The notes beneath the pieces are model-generated. The model searched no databases. It saw only the letters and a program-made list of their open reading frames with translations, and was not told where the DNA came from. A stretch of 22,381 nucleotides of DNA. Source: Apostichopus californicus (lineage: Eukaryota > Echinodermata > Holothuroidea > Aspidochirotida > Stichopodidae). Location: assembly GCA_020650975.1 (NCBI GenBank), contig JAIPMN010004405.1, forward strand, positions 1 through 22,381, in the 5' to 3' direction. The translations under genes were made by a program, and so were the position numbers. Within the stretch, counting starts at the first letter, position 1; every line of letters starts with the position of its first letter. This document shows, in pieces, positions 1 to 21,847 of this stretch.

Positions 1-414
1 ATTTTTAACATTTACGAGATAAATTTACGTAAAAACAAACTCCAAACACCAAATCTCAATTACTACGGAGCACTGCAACAGTGTAATGGTGTGTGTTCTC
101 AGACGTTTAGGAATGTAAACATAGCGTCTCGGAAGTGAGCTGAGTTCCTCGACTGACGTCACGCCGCGTTACCGTAAATACAACAATTTTTAGAAAGTTT
201 TTATTACCCTCGAATTTTTGATCGTTTATTGCTCGAGAATGCAAGCTTCGTTTGACACAAATTGGGTATCATTGGAAAGCTACGAGTGTACAGAATACGA
301 TGATAAAGAATTTTTTTTTCATTTCATAACCTCTTTAAAGCATTTGTAAAAGTTTTTATAATTTTGGTTTGGGTTTATTTAATTCGATTTCATCCCTTTT
401 CTATTTTCAAACAG
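1..414. other. Intron sequence left of the first TMEM143 exon
   Basis: No exon is recognisable. A perfect TGACGTCA palindrome (CRE-like) is at 154-161 within a CpG-containing patch, but there is no sign of a promoter here because coding exons upstream must exist. Confidence 0.5.
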
Positions 415-609
415 CAATTATTCGATGCAATAAATCCTGACAAGGATACAGTAACTTCTAGAACGGTGCCTAAGAGAGAGATGAAGGACAGTGAATTTTG
501 GTTGCTACAGAAACTGGCCGCTCTCATGGAGAGAGGAAACTTTTACGAGCTTTCTGAGAGTGTTGTCAATAAGGCTCTGGATGAACATGAAGCCGGAGAA
601 GGTGTCATG
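415..609 (+). CDS. TMEM143: TMEM143-like coding exon (first in window)
   Basis: The exon has 65 codons. The acceptor is a pyrimidine-rich tract ending TTTTCAAACAG at 414, and the donor is ATG|GTAATC at 610. Phase 0 is assumed at the start and seen at the end. It begins QLFDAINPDKD and ends GEGVM, which runs straight into VSVNR of the next exon. The reading frame also stays open for 17 codons upstream of the acceptor, but that part is unlike the family and is taken as intron. Confidence 0.78.
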
Positions 610-3600
610 GTAATCAATCGAAAAATTCAGTTAACATTTTAGTAACATGCTCTATTCTTAAGATTAAATATATATTGAAATTAAGCCTAATTGCTTTTTC
701 ATATTCAGCGAAAATTCTGTTGCATTGAATTACTTGGTTTGAGCTTTTAATATCAAGCTATCAACATAGCAATATGCACATTTAGAAGCCTCATGATGAA
801 TAATTAAATGATATCTACTTGATTTCATGCAGTTATGGTTTTAGTAGTATGTGTTAACCCTACAGACTTACAAAGTTTTCAGTTATAAGATGCAACGATT
901 GCGCACTTGTTTTGGTATGCTCTAAATGATCTTGATGATTGTACAGTAAATGATTGGCCCACAGCACAAGAAGGCTCTAAGCTCATGCTGTAGAACAAGA
1001 AGTTGATTGCTTGACAAATAGGCTGGTAATAGTCCACATCTTCAGGTCAAAAACCACATCCTCATAGTCAACATCTTGAGGTCAAAAACCACATCCTTAT
1101 ATCAGTTTGTAGGGCAAAGATATGAATTTGGTGAATATTTTTGTGAATGCAGCTGGCAGTAGAAGGTTGAGTGATGTCATCATGGCAATGAACAGCAAAA
1201 AGCTTTCTGTTTTTAAATTGTAATATTTAAAAAAATTATCTTCAGAGAATGACAATATTTCTACAAAACAGCTGCATTTCAAATGTTCCAATTATACAAA
1301 GAAAACATTTGCAGCTATATAGCAACAGTCGAAGCATATCACATTTTAAGGACAAATTGACATAAAAATCATAATAGGAAAGTAACATATTTGCACAATA
1401 TCTGCCAAGATGACATCACACCCCTCCTCCCTCTGTGATACACCTCCTGGAGTAAGAGGATGGGGGGGGGGGGGTTGGCAGGGCATGTTGGCTAGAGTAG
1501 TAAAAATAAAATTACATTATTCATGGAGCTACAACCACAGTCAACCATACCTCACGTTAGGAACAAGATATTGAGATGTGATTTTCAGCTAACTGGAATA
1601 TTCTTCTTCCAGTGTTACATTGTCTGCAAGTGGATTATCCCTTTAAAACTGCATTTTCAGTTGAGATGTTACTTCACACCGTTCTGCATCAAGCCATGTT
1701 ACTTTTTCTTATGTGGTTGATTAATAATAATAATACAGTGGATTTTCATATAGCGTTAAATCAGAGACAAGAAGTAGCTGCTCTAAGGCGCCGAACAAAA
1801 CAAGTCAATCACAATCAAATGAACAAGTTTAAGAGATGAGTCTTTAGGTAACTCTCTCGTTGCTGTCGCTGTACTCAGATCCGTGCATGGTGCAGCATTA
1901 TTTTTTAATGCAGCAGTCCATGTATACTTGTGCTTGATCATCATCACATAAAAATGACAATGCAGGCAGCCACCCAGCTTTCACTTAAAGGCATTGAAGA
2001 CTCGCGCACAAAGAAACGTCTCATGCCGGTAATCTGACCTGGTTTCGAATGAGGTGTAACAGAAGTATTAGACACCACCATCGATCCCAAAAAATACACA
2101 CACACAGCTTGCTACCGTCGGTAATTAGACACTAGTGTACAGTCAATACATGCAGCTCAGTCAATACCCACAGCACAGTGTATATAGCAACGTTGGACAT
2201 CTCAGGTCCAGATAAAAGATAACAAGGTAGCACGTTCATTACTGTCTGCATTTTGTAGGGACACGAAAAAACTTCACTTGCAAGCAATGGAAAGTTAACT
2301 TTTTCAGATGGCGGCACGCGGTTTGGGACGAGTCTTCAATGCCTTTAATAGTGTGTCAGGTTAATGCCTTCATTGCTGATAATGGAAGCCAGTAAATTGA
2401 TAATCAGAAAATGAGATCCGTTGATACACAGGCATAAAGGAATAACATTTGACGTAAAGGTAGGCTAGGTAGCTCATGTAATTTTATTCAATCAAAGAAC
2501 GTTTATTTCTATTGCATTGCTTGAATGTGATTTGAACTATTGTACCTACCCGTATTCTCCTCAGGTAAGTGTGAACAGAACAAACTACGATGTACTTCGT
2601 TTCTGGGCACTGGGTAGAGAGATACCAGAGCAACGAGAACCTTGGTACAAGCAACTACCGATGTCCCTGTTCTACTGGGCTACCAAGAGGAGTGCGCCCC
2701 CACCTCAGAAATATTACAAGAGAGTCGTCGTGGCCGTCAGGCCCAAAGGTCAGGATAAACTCTCTCTCAAGATGTTTAAAGAGGTACCTGCCTCGGCTCT
2801 AGAACAGCTGCTCCCAGACGGTAAAATACGAATGTCAAAATTCGATCAGGGACTCATAGCAACGAGTGTCGGTGTCGGCAGCCTGACACTGCTGGTCAAG
2901 GCGGTCTCTTCGTTAGCGGACGTACAACTGAAATGGACTCTTATAGTAGCCGGAGTCACCGGCCTGGCAGGGTTGAGATTTTGGAACAGCTACAAGAATA
3001 GGAGGGTTAAGTACCTGATGCAACTCTCAAGGACATTGTATTACAAGAACGTAGCCAATAACCGAGGATTACTGGCCCTGTTGGTGGATAGAGCCCAGGA
3101 CGAGAGTTTCAAGGAAGCTCTGATTATGTACACCTTCCTGCTCGGTCATAGAAGGCCCTCCACAGAACCCCTGACAGCAGAGAAGAGTGTCAGCCAATCA
3201 CAGTTACTCGGTAAATATTGAACTTCTTCTCTCTGGTTAAAGTGGGATGATTTTGAAAAGGGATATATAATTCATTTGTTTGTTATATCGCCAATTGTGT
3301 ACAATGGGAAAGGAAGTCTCCTATTAAGTCTTAAAAAGACTTAACAAAGTAGGAGACTCCCTGGAAGAAAAAAAAAAGAAAAAGAAAAAGAAAAAAAATT
3401 ATGAAAGGTAATTTATCAAAAGACATGTTTTACCTGTCCTGGTTTGCAGTTTGAGAGGTGCCTGATATGTAGACAAGTGATTTTCATTTGTTCCTTGGAT
3501 TTTTTGGAATTGCAAATTGAATAGAATTTTGTACTCAATTCTAATGAGTTGTAGTGATGATTGTCACCAGAAAGTTTAAGTGACTTCAAAGTCAGTGAAT

Positions 3601-5500
3601 AGCTTTTAGCCTTTAGAAAGACAAGTATGTCAAAGATTGCTTGTTTTAATTCTGCTGATATCCAATGACAATAGTGGTTCCTGTTTCACATTTATCCACG
3701 TGTTCACCTACAGCATGCTAACTTGCAAATATATAGAATGTCTTGAACAAGTTGGAGTAAAAATCAGTTCAATGTTTTGATCACCCTGAGAATGGTAGTG
3801 TACTGTAGTTGGACTGGCAGACTGAAGTTTGTCTATAGAGATACACAATACAACATCTAACCTCCATTTATCATGTAACAGTTTAGCTAACTGTTGAAGA
3901 GAGTTCCAGCAAGCATACTGGCTGTCCAATAGATGTTATAATGGATGTTTGTTCCTATCCATCCTCAATCCCTTACATTTGCATTTAATGCAGTCTTTTG
4001 CTACAATCTAGTCTTACTTAGCTCAACAGCCTTAGGATAGACCAAGCAATATACCACTTTACTCCACCAAAATCAAAGCAGAAATAAAGAAATCCATTCC
4101 CGTTTATTGGTCATTAGTTCAACATCAGCAAGCTGGTAAGGTGGTGGTAGGAGCTTTCAAATGTACTCTTCCACACTCTCTGTTGACTGTGAGGGGCAGT
4201 GACTCTTTGACTCGGTCCATTAATACTCTTTGTGATGAGTCCAAGCTTTGTAAACATTTTGCCTGTCCCAACATTAAGAAAGACTCAATTATGAGCACAC
4301 AATATTCATCCATTAAATCTCTTCTGCATTTTTGAGTACAAACCATTGGTACCTTGTGTCCTAAAGGGTACAAAGTATCCTGAAGTTATAGCAGTACAGC
4401 TGTACAGTACTACTTCTGAGTATCAGGAACCTCTGTCATGATCCTGGATTATGCAGATTTACTACCTAACCAATACTGTTAGATTTCTGTATGTTTACGT
4501 ATGTACAGTTACAGCAAATTAATACTTAAAATTAATACTAAAAATTAATACCACCTAACCATTCATATTTGTGTAATACTGTATTGTATTATGCTGTTAG
4601 ATTTGTGTATGTTTATGTACAGTTACAGCAAATTAATACTTAAAATTAATACTAAAAATTAATACCACCTAACCATTCATATTTGTGTAATACTGTATTG
4701 TAAAATGTTGTAAGATTTGTGTATGTTTATGTACTGTTACAGCAAATTAATACACAAATGCAGATAAGAGTAAATGCCAAAGCACTGTCAAAAAATTAAG
4801 TTTATGAAAGACACATTGTGCACAGGATTACAACTTAGGTCAAACTACAATGAACTGTAGGATGGGTAGCATGAATTTCAGTAGTTTTTTCTTATCCAGC
4901 CGGAAAACCTGTTGTATTGGAATGTCTGGATAATCCAGTTTTTAATGTAAATAGAATTTGTATTAAAAGCCTGTATAAACACCTATCAGCCTCGAACCGG
5001 TACCTTGATAACAATACCAAATATTCCACGGATTCAGTTGCAACTTGCAAACTGGAAACCTTACACAGTGTAAACTCAGAATGTAATGTTACAAAGATAG
5101 GTCAAGCCTGCTTTGGAAGCAGCAAATAATTTGTTTAGCCGTTCTTTGTTACAATAGCCATTTTATCTTCATCTGTCTAGGTGGTATTCGATCCTCCATC
5201 CTCGAGAGAAATGTCGAGCGCTGGGTAAAGAGCAAGACAAACGCTGATGTAGAGTTTGATACTTCAGCAGCCTCGGAGCTTCTCAAGGAATTTGGCATCC
5301 TCCATGTAGATGAAGAGGATGCCAATGCCGTGGTACCACTAGCGAGTGCCATCCTCAGCCTCCCATACCAGGCGCCCTCTATCATCAGTCGGACGGAAGA
5401 TGTTGTAGATTTAGAGGAAGGCTACGATAAAGTTTACATGGAACAAGAAGAGATGTACCACAAAGATGAGAAGAAACAGAAGAGGCATGGATGGTCGTAG
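415..5500 (+). CDS. TMEM143: TMEM143-like protein (DUF3754), 3' part of gene, three coding exons
   Basis: Three exons (415-609, 2565-3210, 5181-5500) join in frame to 386 residues ending at a TAG stop (5498-5500). The product resembles animal TMEM143, which carries the DUF3754 domain and is thought to be a mitochondrial membrane protein of unknown biochemical role. Visible landmarks are an N-terminal acidic/leucine-rich stretch with INPDKDTV near its start, a V-x-VNRTNYDVLRFWALGRE block at about residues 66-84, and the family-like block FKEVPASALEQLLPDGKIRM at about 136-155. Two hydrophobic helices follow (about 162-182 and 189-205), joined by a short polar loop and followed by basic NSYKNRRVKY, a typical hairpin membrane anchor. 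The tail is acidic, then Lys/Arg-rich. Human TMEM143 is somewhat longer, so the missing N-terminus (probably including the targeting peptide) lies left of the window. Identification is from remembered family resemblance; no search was run. Confidence 0.8.
1031..1100. repeat. 35-bp direct duplication
   Basis: Two adjacent copies of AGTCCACATCTTCAGGTCAA plus AAACCACATCCTCAT, differing at three or four bases. It is intronic. Confidence 0.85.
1464..1476. repeat. Poly-G run
   Basis: About 12 G residues in a row. Comparable C runs occur at about 12180-12191, 14040-14050 and 18761-18771; all are likely sequencing-error-prone simple repeats. Confidence 0.9.
1985..2348. mobile_element. MITE with TTAA target duplication, copy 1
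   Basis: A 364-bp element bounded by TTAA on both sides. The 16-bp terminal inverted repeat is AGGCATTGAAGACTCG on the left and its exact complement on the right (ending at 2344). There is no coding capacity. TTAA duplications are typical of piggyBac and Kolobok superfamily elements; which one is not decidable here. The related copy at 8228-8559 confirms mobility. It sits in the TMEM143 intron. Confidence 0.85.
2565..3210 (+). CDS. TMEM143: TMEM143-like large coding exon with two membrane helices
   Basis: The 646-nt exon starts at CCTCAG|GTAAGTGTG and ends CTCG|GTAAAT, in phase 1. It encodes the conserved core of the protein and both hydrophobic helices (nucleotides about 2853-2915 and 2934-2984). 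The open frame continues to a stop at 3219-3221. The splice at 3210 is preferred because the split Gly codon joins perfectly to the next exon. The first six exon bases GTAAGT are themselves a perfect 5' splice-site consensus (see findings). Confidence 0.85.
3312..3400. repeat. Small hairpin and (AAAAAG)n tract
   Basis: The sequence GGAAGTCTCCTATTAAGTC pairs with GACTTAACAAAGTAGGAGACTCC (3312-3361), with a small bulge. It is followed by an A/G run at 3366-3399. Adjacent to the TMEM143 donor at 3211. Confidence 0.7.
3401..5180. other. Second TMEM143 intron
   Basis: Besides the 118-bp repeat at 4473-4755 nothing stands out. Short overlapping frames at 3708-4373 and 4917-5129 look random. Confidence 0.6.
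4473..4755. repeat. Tandem repeat of about 118 bp, 2.4 copies
   Basis: Units begin at 4473, 4591 and 4705 with TGTTAGATTTGTGTATGTTT and contain ACAGCAAATTAATACTTAAA and CCTAACCATTCATATTTGTG. The third unit is cut short after the CAGCAAATTAATAC segment. It lies in the second TMEM143 intron. Confidence 0.9.
5181..5500 (+). CDS. TMEM143: TMEM143-like terminal coding exon
   Basis: The acceptor is ATCTGTCTAG at 5180. The exon completes a Gly codon and then reads GIRSSILERNVERWVKSKTN, an acidic helical stretch, and a charged tail ending QKRHGWS and TAG. It carries 105 whole codons plus the stop. The continuous frame, conserved-looking helical content and clean acceptor support it. No further coding exon is needed. 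Confidence 0.8.
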
Positions 5501-5800
5501 TCTCAGAGGTGTCTGGTATGAAGCTAAAGGTGACCGGTAAAGCGACCACCGAAAATATCATACACTGCTTGTCAAATGGGCTTGCATCAGCTTTGCATCC
5601 TTTGAAGTTTCAAACTGCTTGAAATGATATGTGCTTAAAATCTGTTGAAAGAATGTTTGCTTGACCCTAACGTGGATGAAATCGGAATGACCATTAAGCA
5701 AGGATGTCGTCTGAAATCTGTACTGAAATGCTTTGCATTTCTCATTTCTACGAATTGAAAATGAGCACATTACTGTCTGTAGGCTGCATTAACTATTAAA
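5501..5800 (+). other. Probable 3' UTR of the TMEM143-like gene
   Basis: This is AT-rich, non-coding sequence after the stop. The closest polyadenylation-like hexamer is ATTAAA at 5795-5800, with a GT-rich stretch (TTGTTTGTTGTTG) at about 5859-5871. No AATAAA is seen nearby, so the 3' end is a guess. Confidence 0.3.
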
Positions 5801-6229
5801 TTATTTAAAATTGAGCCCTAAAGAACTGAAGCTACATGCAAACCTATGAAAGTAGAAATTGTTTGTTGTTGCATCAGATATTTGGTTTATCTTGAAACTG
5901 GATCGTTTTAAAAATAATTTTAAACAGATAGTAATTTCTTGTAATGGGATTTTTTTTAATAACAAGTAGAGTGTATATATGAAATATTTGGCAACCAATG
6001 TTCCAGTGAGTTATGTATGTTTGTGTGGGTGTGTGTATGCTTGCATGTGTTGTTGTTTGCCATGGGTTGGGTAGTTCAATTTGTTATGTTGATGTGATGC
6101 CTTTGAACACATAGCCCAAAGCTCTTTTCTGTGCTTTCCGTTAATAGGAAGGTTAGGAAAAGCTCAATCATACAATAATGAATTAATGCCTCAAACTGGG
6201 ACAAATACAGTGTGTAGGTGGTCTGCTTA

Positions 6230-6480
6230 AACAACAGATATCCACCTTGTTGAGTACAAGAACCCTTTGTATTTTGCAGAGGTCAAAGGTCATGTAAGAT
6301 CAAAGCAGGATAACTCCAAATGTAAAAGTTGGATGAACGCCAAACTGCAGTGTGTTGATCCTCCGTATTGAGTACATACACCCTATTGTTTCTGCAGTGG
6401 TCACAGGTCATATTATATCAGCAGAAGTCAAAGTCTAAATACCTGGAAACCAGATAACTCAAAAATCCCACTTTGTGCAT
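6230..6480. repeat. Imperfect two-fold repeat with a DR1-like site
   Basis: Two blocks share GAGTACA(A/T)...CCCT..TGT and GCAG(A/T)GGTCA(A/C)AGGTCAT. The first contains AGGTCAAAGGTCA at 6280-6292, a perfect direct repeat with one-base spacing. It is located in intergenic sequence between the convergent genes. Confidence 0.45.
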
Positions 6481-6869
6481 GAATCCACCTTAGCAAGTGT
6501 CATGTCTAAAGGTGCACAGTTTTACATGAAATATTCTCATACTGTAAAATTTGGCCATGAATCACTAAGCCTGTTGGCCGTCTGGTTTTTACCATTAATC
6601 TAAACTGGATGATTGAGTTTGACCTATATCTGTTTTGTTAACTTGTGTAAGGCACGAATACCTTCAGATTGAAGCAGCAGTTACTTCTTTTTTTTTTGAA
6701 GTGCCTGAAGCCCATTCTAAAAGGCATGAGCTTTCCCGCGAATTTGCAGGTTATCCGTGATTTTATTTCTACCTCCGAGATTTACACCTCTCGATTTCCG
6801 TGAATTTCTAACAACAGCGTTGTATCATTTGATCCGTCGTTCGCATGTTTTTCATTACCTATGGATATC

Positions 6870-6986
6870 AACCTGCAGGGGGACAAAAACTATTATCCTA
6901 ACACACTGTAGCATATACAAACTGGAGCCTATACCGCAATTTTTGCAAAGTTCCATGATTTTTTTACCTCAGGCTCATCCCTGATT
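6870..6986 (+). repeat. Dispersed repeat, copy 1
   Basis: It shares an about 105-base stretch (GGACAAAAACTATTATCC, GGAGCCTATACCGCAA, GGCTCATCCCTGATT) with the complement of 21252-21368, with roughly a dozen differences, most of them in one T-rich patch. No coding content. Family unknown. Confidence 0.85.
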
Positions 6987-8227
6987 ATAAGGAAAAGAAT
7001 GAATTCCATTCATAACTAGTGCATATTTTAGTCCAACCACCCTGCAATTCATCTTCAACTTGTTCTCAACCTCTCATCAGGATTTCCTTTTACAAAGGTC
7101 CGAGAATGTTTGAGGCAGAGCTATCCAGTCCATAGCTGTTTACAATTTCTATCTTTCATGTCTTTGCTTGGTTGCTAGTTCGTAGCCAGGTTCCATTGGA
7201 TACTGGCCAAGTTTCATTCAATACAACACAGAATTTGAATTGCAATAGAGAAAGGGTATTCAAGCCAAACTAAAATCATTTTTCTGTATCCTCTTTGCAT
7301 ACAGATGTCCCTATCGAATCAACAACGGAATGTCGAATGGATAATTCAAAACAAATTTTGAAGGAGCAAAAGTCGAACTTGTTTGCTGATTATCTAATAT
7401 TTTGTTATGAACAGATAATTACAACAGGGCCTGTATGAACTTTAGTATGTATGTATACAAAGTATTGACTAACTGCCAGATATGTTGAAACCTTTGCAAA
7501 ACATGAGTTAATTACCTCAAAGAAGATGCAAGCTTGTTTAGATTGTGATCAGTGTCATGCAAGAAAGATACGTTTTGAGCTGTGTGATAATATACATTAT
7601 CAGATGGCTCCGAAAGTTGAAATACAATATCAAGATTTATAAATACTTCATTCCGTTCGTCTTTTCTGTATTCGTTGTTAGTATTTTGGGGACTAGTATT
7701 TATGGGTTGTATAAAGCCAATTATCATATCATTGCCAGTTAGTTTGTGATGCCTTGTTTGCCTTGTAAATGTTGCTAAGATGGTCACCAACTTAATAGAA
7801 TCCAGGTCGACGTTTCCATCTCTGAATATTTCTACACAATCGCTCTATATTTAGCGTAGTTCCACTGCCACATTAACACTCTCTGAGGCTTAAAAGCATA
7901 GTATGCTTTATCCACTCACAAACCCCTTTATAAAGATTTGCCGGCACAACTCCAAAAGATAGTTGACAGTGGCAATCAGAAGGGGGAGGGGGGAAGTGCC
8001 CCTCAAACAATAAAGTCAAGCTATGTGCCTGATAGTTGGTATGCCCTATCCCACCCCCTCCCATGGTATGTCTTGGCCTCTGCAGCTTGGGGCCACTAGA
8101 TTGTTACGACTGTTTCACAGGTTGTCCCATTTCTAAATATATCATTACACTACAATTTGAGACTGAATATTGAAGCTGCTAACACCATCTACTGCAAGGG
8201 TGACGGGCATAGACAATTAATAGCACA

Positions 8228-8559
8228 TTAAAGGGTGTGAAGACTTGCGCAAAAAGAAACGTCTAATGCCGGTAATCTGACCTAGTGTCGAATGAGGTGT
8301 AAGAGAAGATTCCAGAAAATACACACACAGCTTGCTACCGTCGGTAATTAGACACTAGTGTACAGTCAATACCCACAGCACAGTGTACAAACAGTGATGG
8401 ACATCTCAGGTCCAGCTAAAGATAACAAGGTATCACGTTTCATTACTGTACTGTCTGCATTTTGTAGCGACACGAACAAAACGTCACTTGCAAGCAAACA
8501 GAAAGTAAACTTTTTCAGATGGCCGCACGCGGTTTGGGGCGAGTCTTCAATGCCTTTAA
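8228..8559. mobile_element. MITE with TTAA target duplication, copy 2
   Basis: A 332-bp relative of the 1985-2348 element, also bounded by TTAA, in the same orientation. The right terminal repeat is intact, and the left one has drifted (AGGGTGTGAAGACTTG). Most of the interior aligns, including GTAATTAGACACTAGTGTAC. Copy 1 carries extra bases around 2070-2090 and 2140-2160. It lies between the two convergent genes. Confidence 0.82.
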
Positions 8560-9446
8560 TGGAAAACACAATGTATGATAGAAGAAATAATACAAGTCAT
8601 TGATTTACATATTTTATATTTTAAGACTCCCAATAAGAAATATACCAATCCTCACATAAGGAAGTTTATTTTACAGAGTATCATACTGTAGTGTGATACT
8701 TAAATGGTCGATGATGCCACTGGTATTTAAAAAAAGAAGAAGAATATGGCACATCTCGAAAGGCTTTTTGTTTACGATATATTTGTCATTACAGCAGTAA
8801 AACTCAAACCCTTTATACCCTCCATCATTTTCGATTGCCTACATTACTATTTGTTAGTATGAGAATACAACATGGGCAAGCTCATTTCATACTCCAAATA
8901 ACACAAGGCTTTGCAACACATGTTAAAATAGAAAAATGGCCCCTGCCTTCTTAATCTTTTATTTCATAGAAATAATCAGTGATAGCTAGAGTATCCAGCC
9001 AATGTGAAGGCTTGACCTGTAACAGACCATCTGGCTGAGCAGATTATCACAAATTACAACAAGCTAGGTTTTAGATTTGTTGTTAGTCCTACTCATACAG
9101 ATATATACAGTAAAGAATGGATAAAGAATGGATGTAGGTAGCTGTTAATTAGTATAGTTGTATTGTCCAACAAGCTCTTTTTAATATTGACACAATTGTG
9201 GGTTTGTGGGACATTCAATATTAAACAACACCTAATTATATTCCGGCCATTTGATTGGTCAATTGCTCGTCGATTGCATGCAAAATCCGCTCTATTGCAC
9301 TCTATGAAATAGAACCATGGGTTATACTTTTTTTATAGCACTTTTTTCAATGGTAAGAGAGCAGAGAAACCTGTCTGTTCAAAACAATCTGTTACATGAG
9401 TGCATTTTACATCCAATTATATCCAAATTTGAAGGTGTTGTATAAC

Positions 9447-9610
9447 ACAAATAATGAATGGTTTCCATTCGTGCAATAGTGCAAATATTTCATGAGTTGA
9501 AAGATGTAATTTGTTCCATTCAACTCGGCTGCGCCTCGTTGAATGGAACATTCCATCTTTCAACTCATGAAATATTTGCACTATTGCACTCATAACCATT
9601 CATTATTTGT
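9447..9610. repeat. Large inverted repeat / foldback element
   Basis: Arms of about 75 bases (9447-9524 and 9538-9610) are complementary apart from a few mismatches and small gaps. The loop at 9525-9537 is TCGGCTGCGCCTC. The outermost pairing is ACAAATAATGAATGGTT with AACCATTCATTATTTGT. It has no coding potential. It probably is a foldback or hairpin transposon remnant, possibly part of a larger AT-rich element starting near 9240. Confidence 0.85.
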
Positions 9611-10073
9611 ATACTAACAACTTACGAGAGAGCTTAGAGATGTGTCTTGCAGAATTGAAATAACATTACACCAGTTTCTTTAACTGTTGTTGTACCTGCA
9701 GCTTTCCATATATATGTTATGTGCTACCATACAGAGAAGATATACAACATAATAATGAAAACAATTAAAGGCAACATATATCCCTTACATCACTGAATTA
9801 AGCGTCGAGCAACTTCTGCTGACAGGGCAAGAAAATGAAAAAAAAGTACTTGGTACGAACGAAATTAAACTTACGTAGCACCAGTTACTTCTAAGAGAAA
9901 AGCAGTACAGATCAATATTTGAATTCAGCTTATATGCTTACCAGAAATGCAATAAGAATGAAAATCCCCCCATATAAGTTGCATGGCCTCTGATGATGCA
10001 TCCAACACAGTGAATTCCTCCAGTAAGTACATTAACAAATGAAAATCAGCAGTTAGAAGAGAGACATTATGAA

Positions 10074-10572
10074 TTTATTTTAATTTATCAATCACCTCGA
10101 TGATCCCCGGCCCTCAACCAACTAAGGGACAGCAAATGACATTTATTAGTAAGCAGTTTCTTTTCCTTTAACATTGGACTCAAATGTTATCCTGCAAAAA
10201 TGATCACTTCTAGATATCTATGCATGTATCTTTCTGGCCACTAGCTGGACACACATCTCTCCATAGTGATAATTGAAGTCGACCAATATGCTCACTTCAG
10301 TCAGCAAATGGCAGTAACAATGTTTTTACCACCTCTTGCAGAAATGAACCTTTCGAGTATCTTCTAATTTATAATAACTTTTGGTTAAAATCTTTTAATG
10401 TTAACAATGCTCAAACAATCTTCTACTTCACTTTATAGGTCATAGTTTAAATATAATAGGTCATAGTTGAATGATAATAGCATCTGATGATAATATTGTA
10501 GCAACAAATCTGGGGTTAAAACTAATGATGTAGTCTGCTTGTAAACACAGTTTTAGTATAAAACTACCTTCC
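10074..10572 (-). other. Possible 3' UTR of the ALT gene
   Basis: This is non-coding sequence after the ALT stop. Minus-strand AATAAA hexamers are seen at 10147-10142 and 10079-10074, either of which could end the transcript about 430-500 bases past the stop. Which one is used cannot be told. Confidence 0.35.
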
Positions 10573-21556
<10,984 letters not shown>

Positions 21557-21847
21557 CTGTAGAGGAAGACATAGAATCTTCATATTACTTTGGCGAAAAT
21601 CATTACAGGTGTCATACCACAAATAGAGTAATGTACTTCTGTCTTCTTCTGTCTATGGAATGCCTTGCCGAATTCAATACGTACCTGCGCAAAGTCTTGC
21701 CAGTTTTAAAACATCGCAGAAAACATTATTTTAGAATTGCCTTTGATGTTTGAACTGTACAGTATTTTTGTATCACCATAGCTTTAATGTATTTTTCTAT
21801 CCTATTATAACTTTTATGGTATATACCTTTTAGGCAATATTGGGGCG
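21557..21847. other. ALT intron, left of the 231-bp repeat
   Basis: Only pyrimidine-rich acceptor sequence for the exon at 21556 and AT-rich filler. The preceding ALT exon is not here. Confidence 0.55.

Larger units (their letters stand above)
610..1984. other. TMEM143 intron, mostly unremarkable
   Basis: AT-rich sequence with the 35-bp duplication at 1031-1100, a poly-G run and no credible open frame. Short frames near 1523-1839 lack family resemblance. Confidence 0.6.
5801..10073. other. Intergenic stretch between convergent genes
   Basis: About 4 kb without a gene. It holds the DR1-like repeat (6230-6480), a dispersed repeat (6870-6986), the second MITE (8228-8559) and the foldback (9447-9610). 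A GT-rich patch lies at 6010-6060. Other short frames show no recognisable motif. Confidence 0.6.

Noticed and set aside
154-161. Perfect CRE (TGACGTCA) as a promoter site
   Set aside because: The position is inside a gene that must start further left, and nothing else promoter-like is near.
7512-7790. 92-codon minus-strand frame
   Set aside because: No conserved motifs or splice-compatible exon structure; an opposite-strand frame of similar size overlaps it.
8678-8701. Short hairpin AGTATCA...TGATACT
   Set aside because: The seven-base stem is expected by chance in AT-rich DNA.
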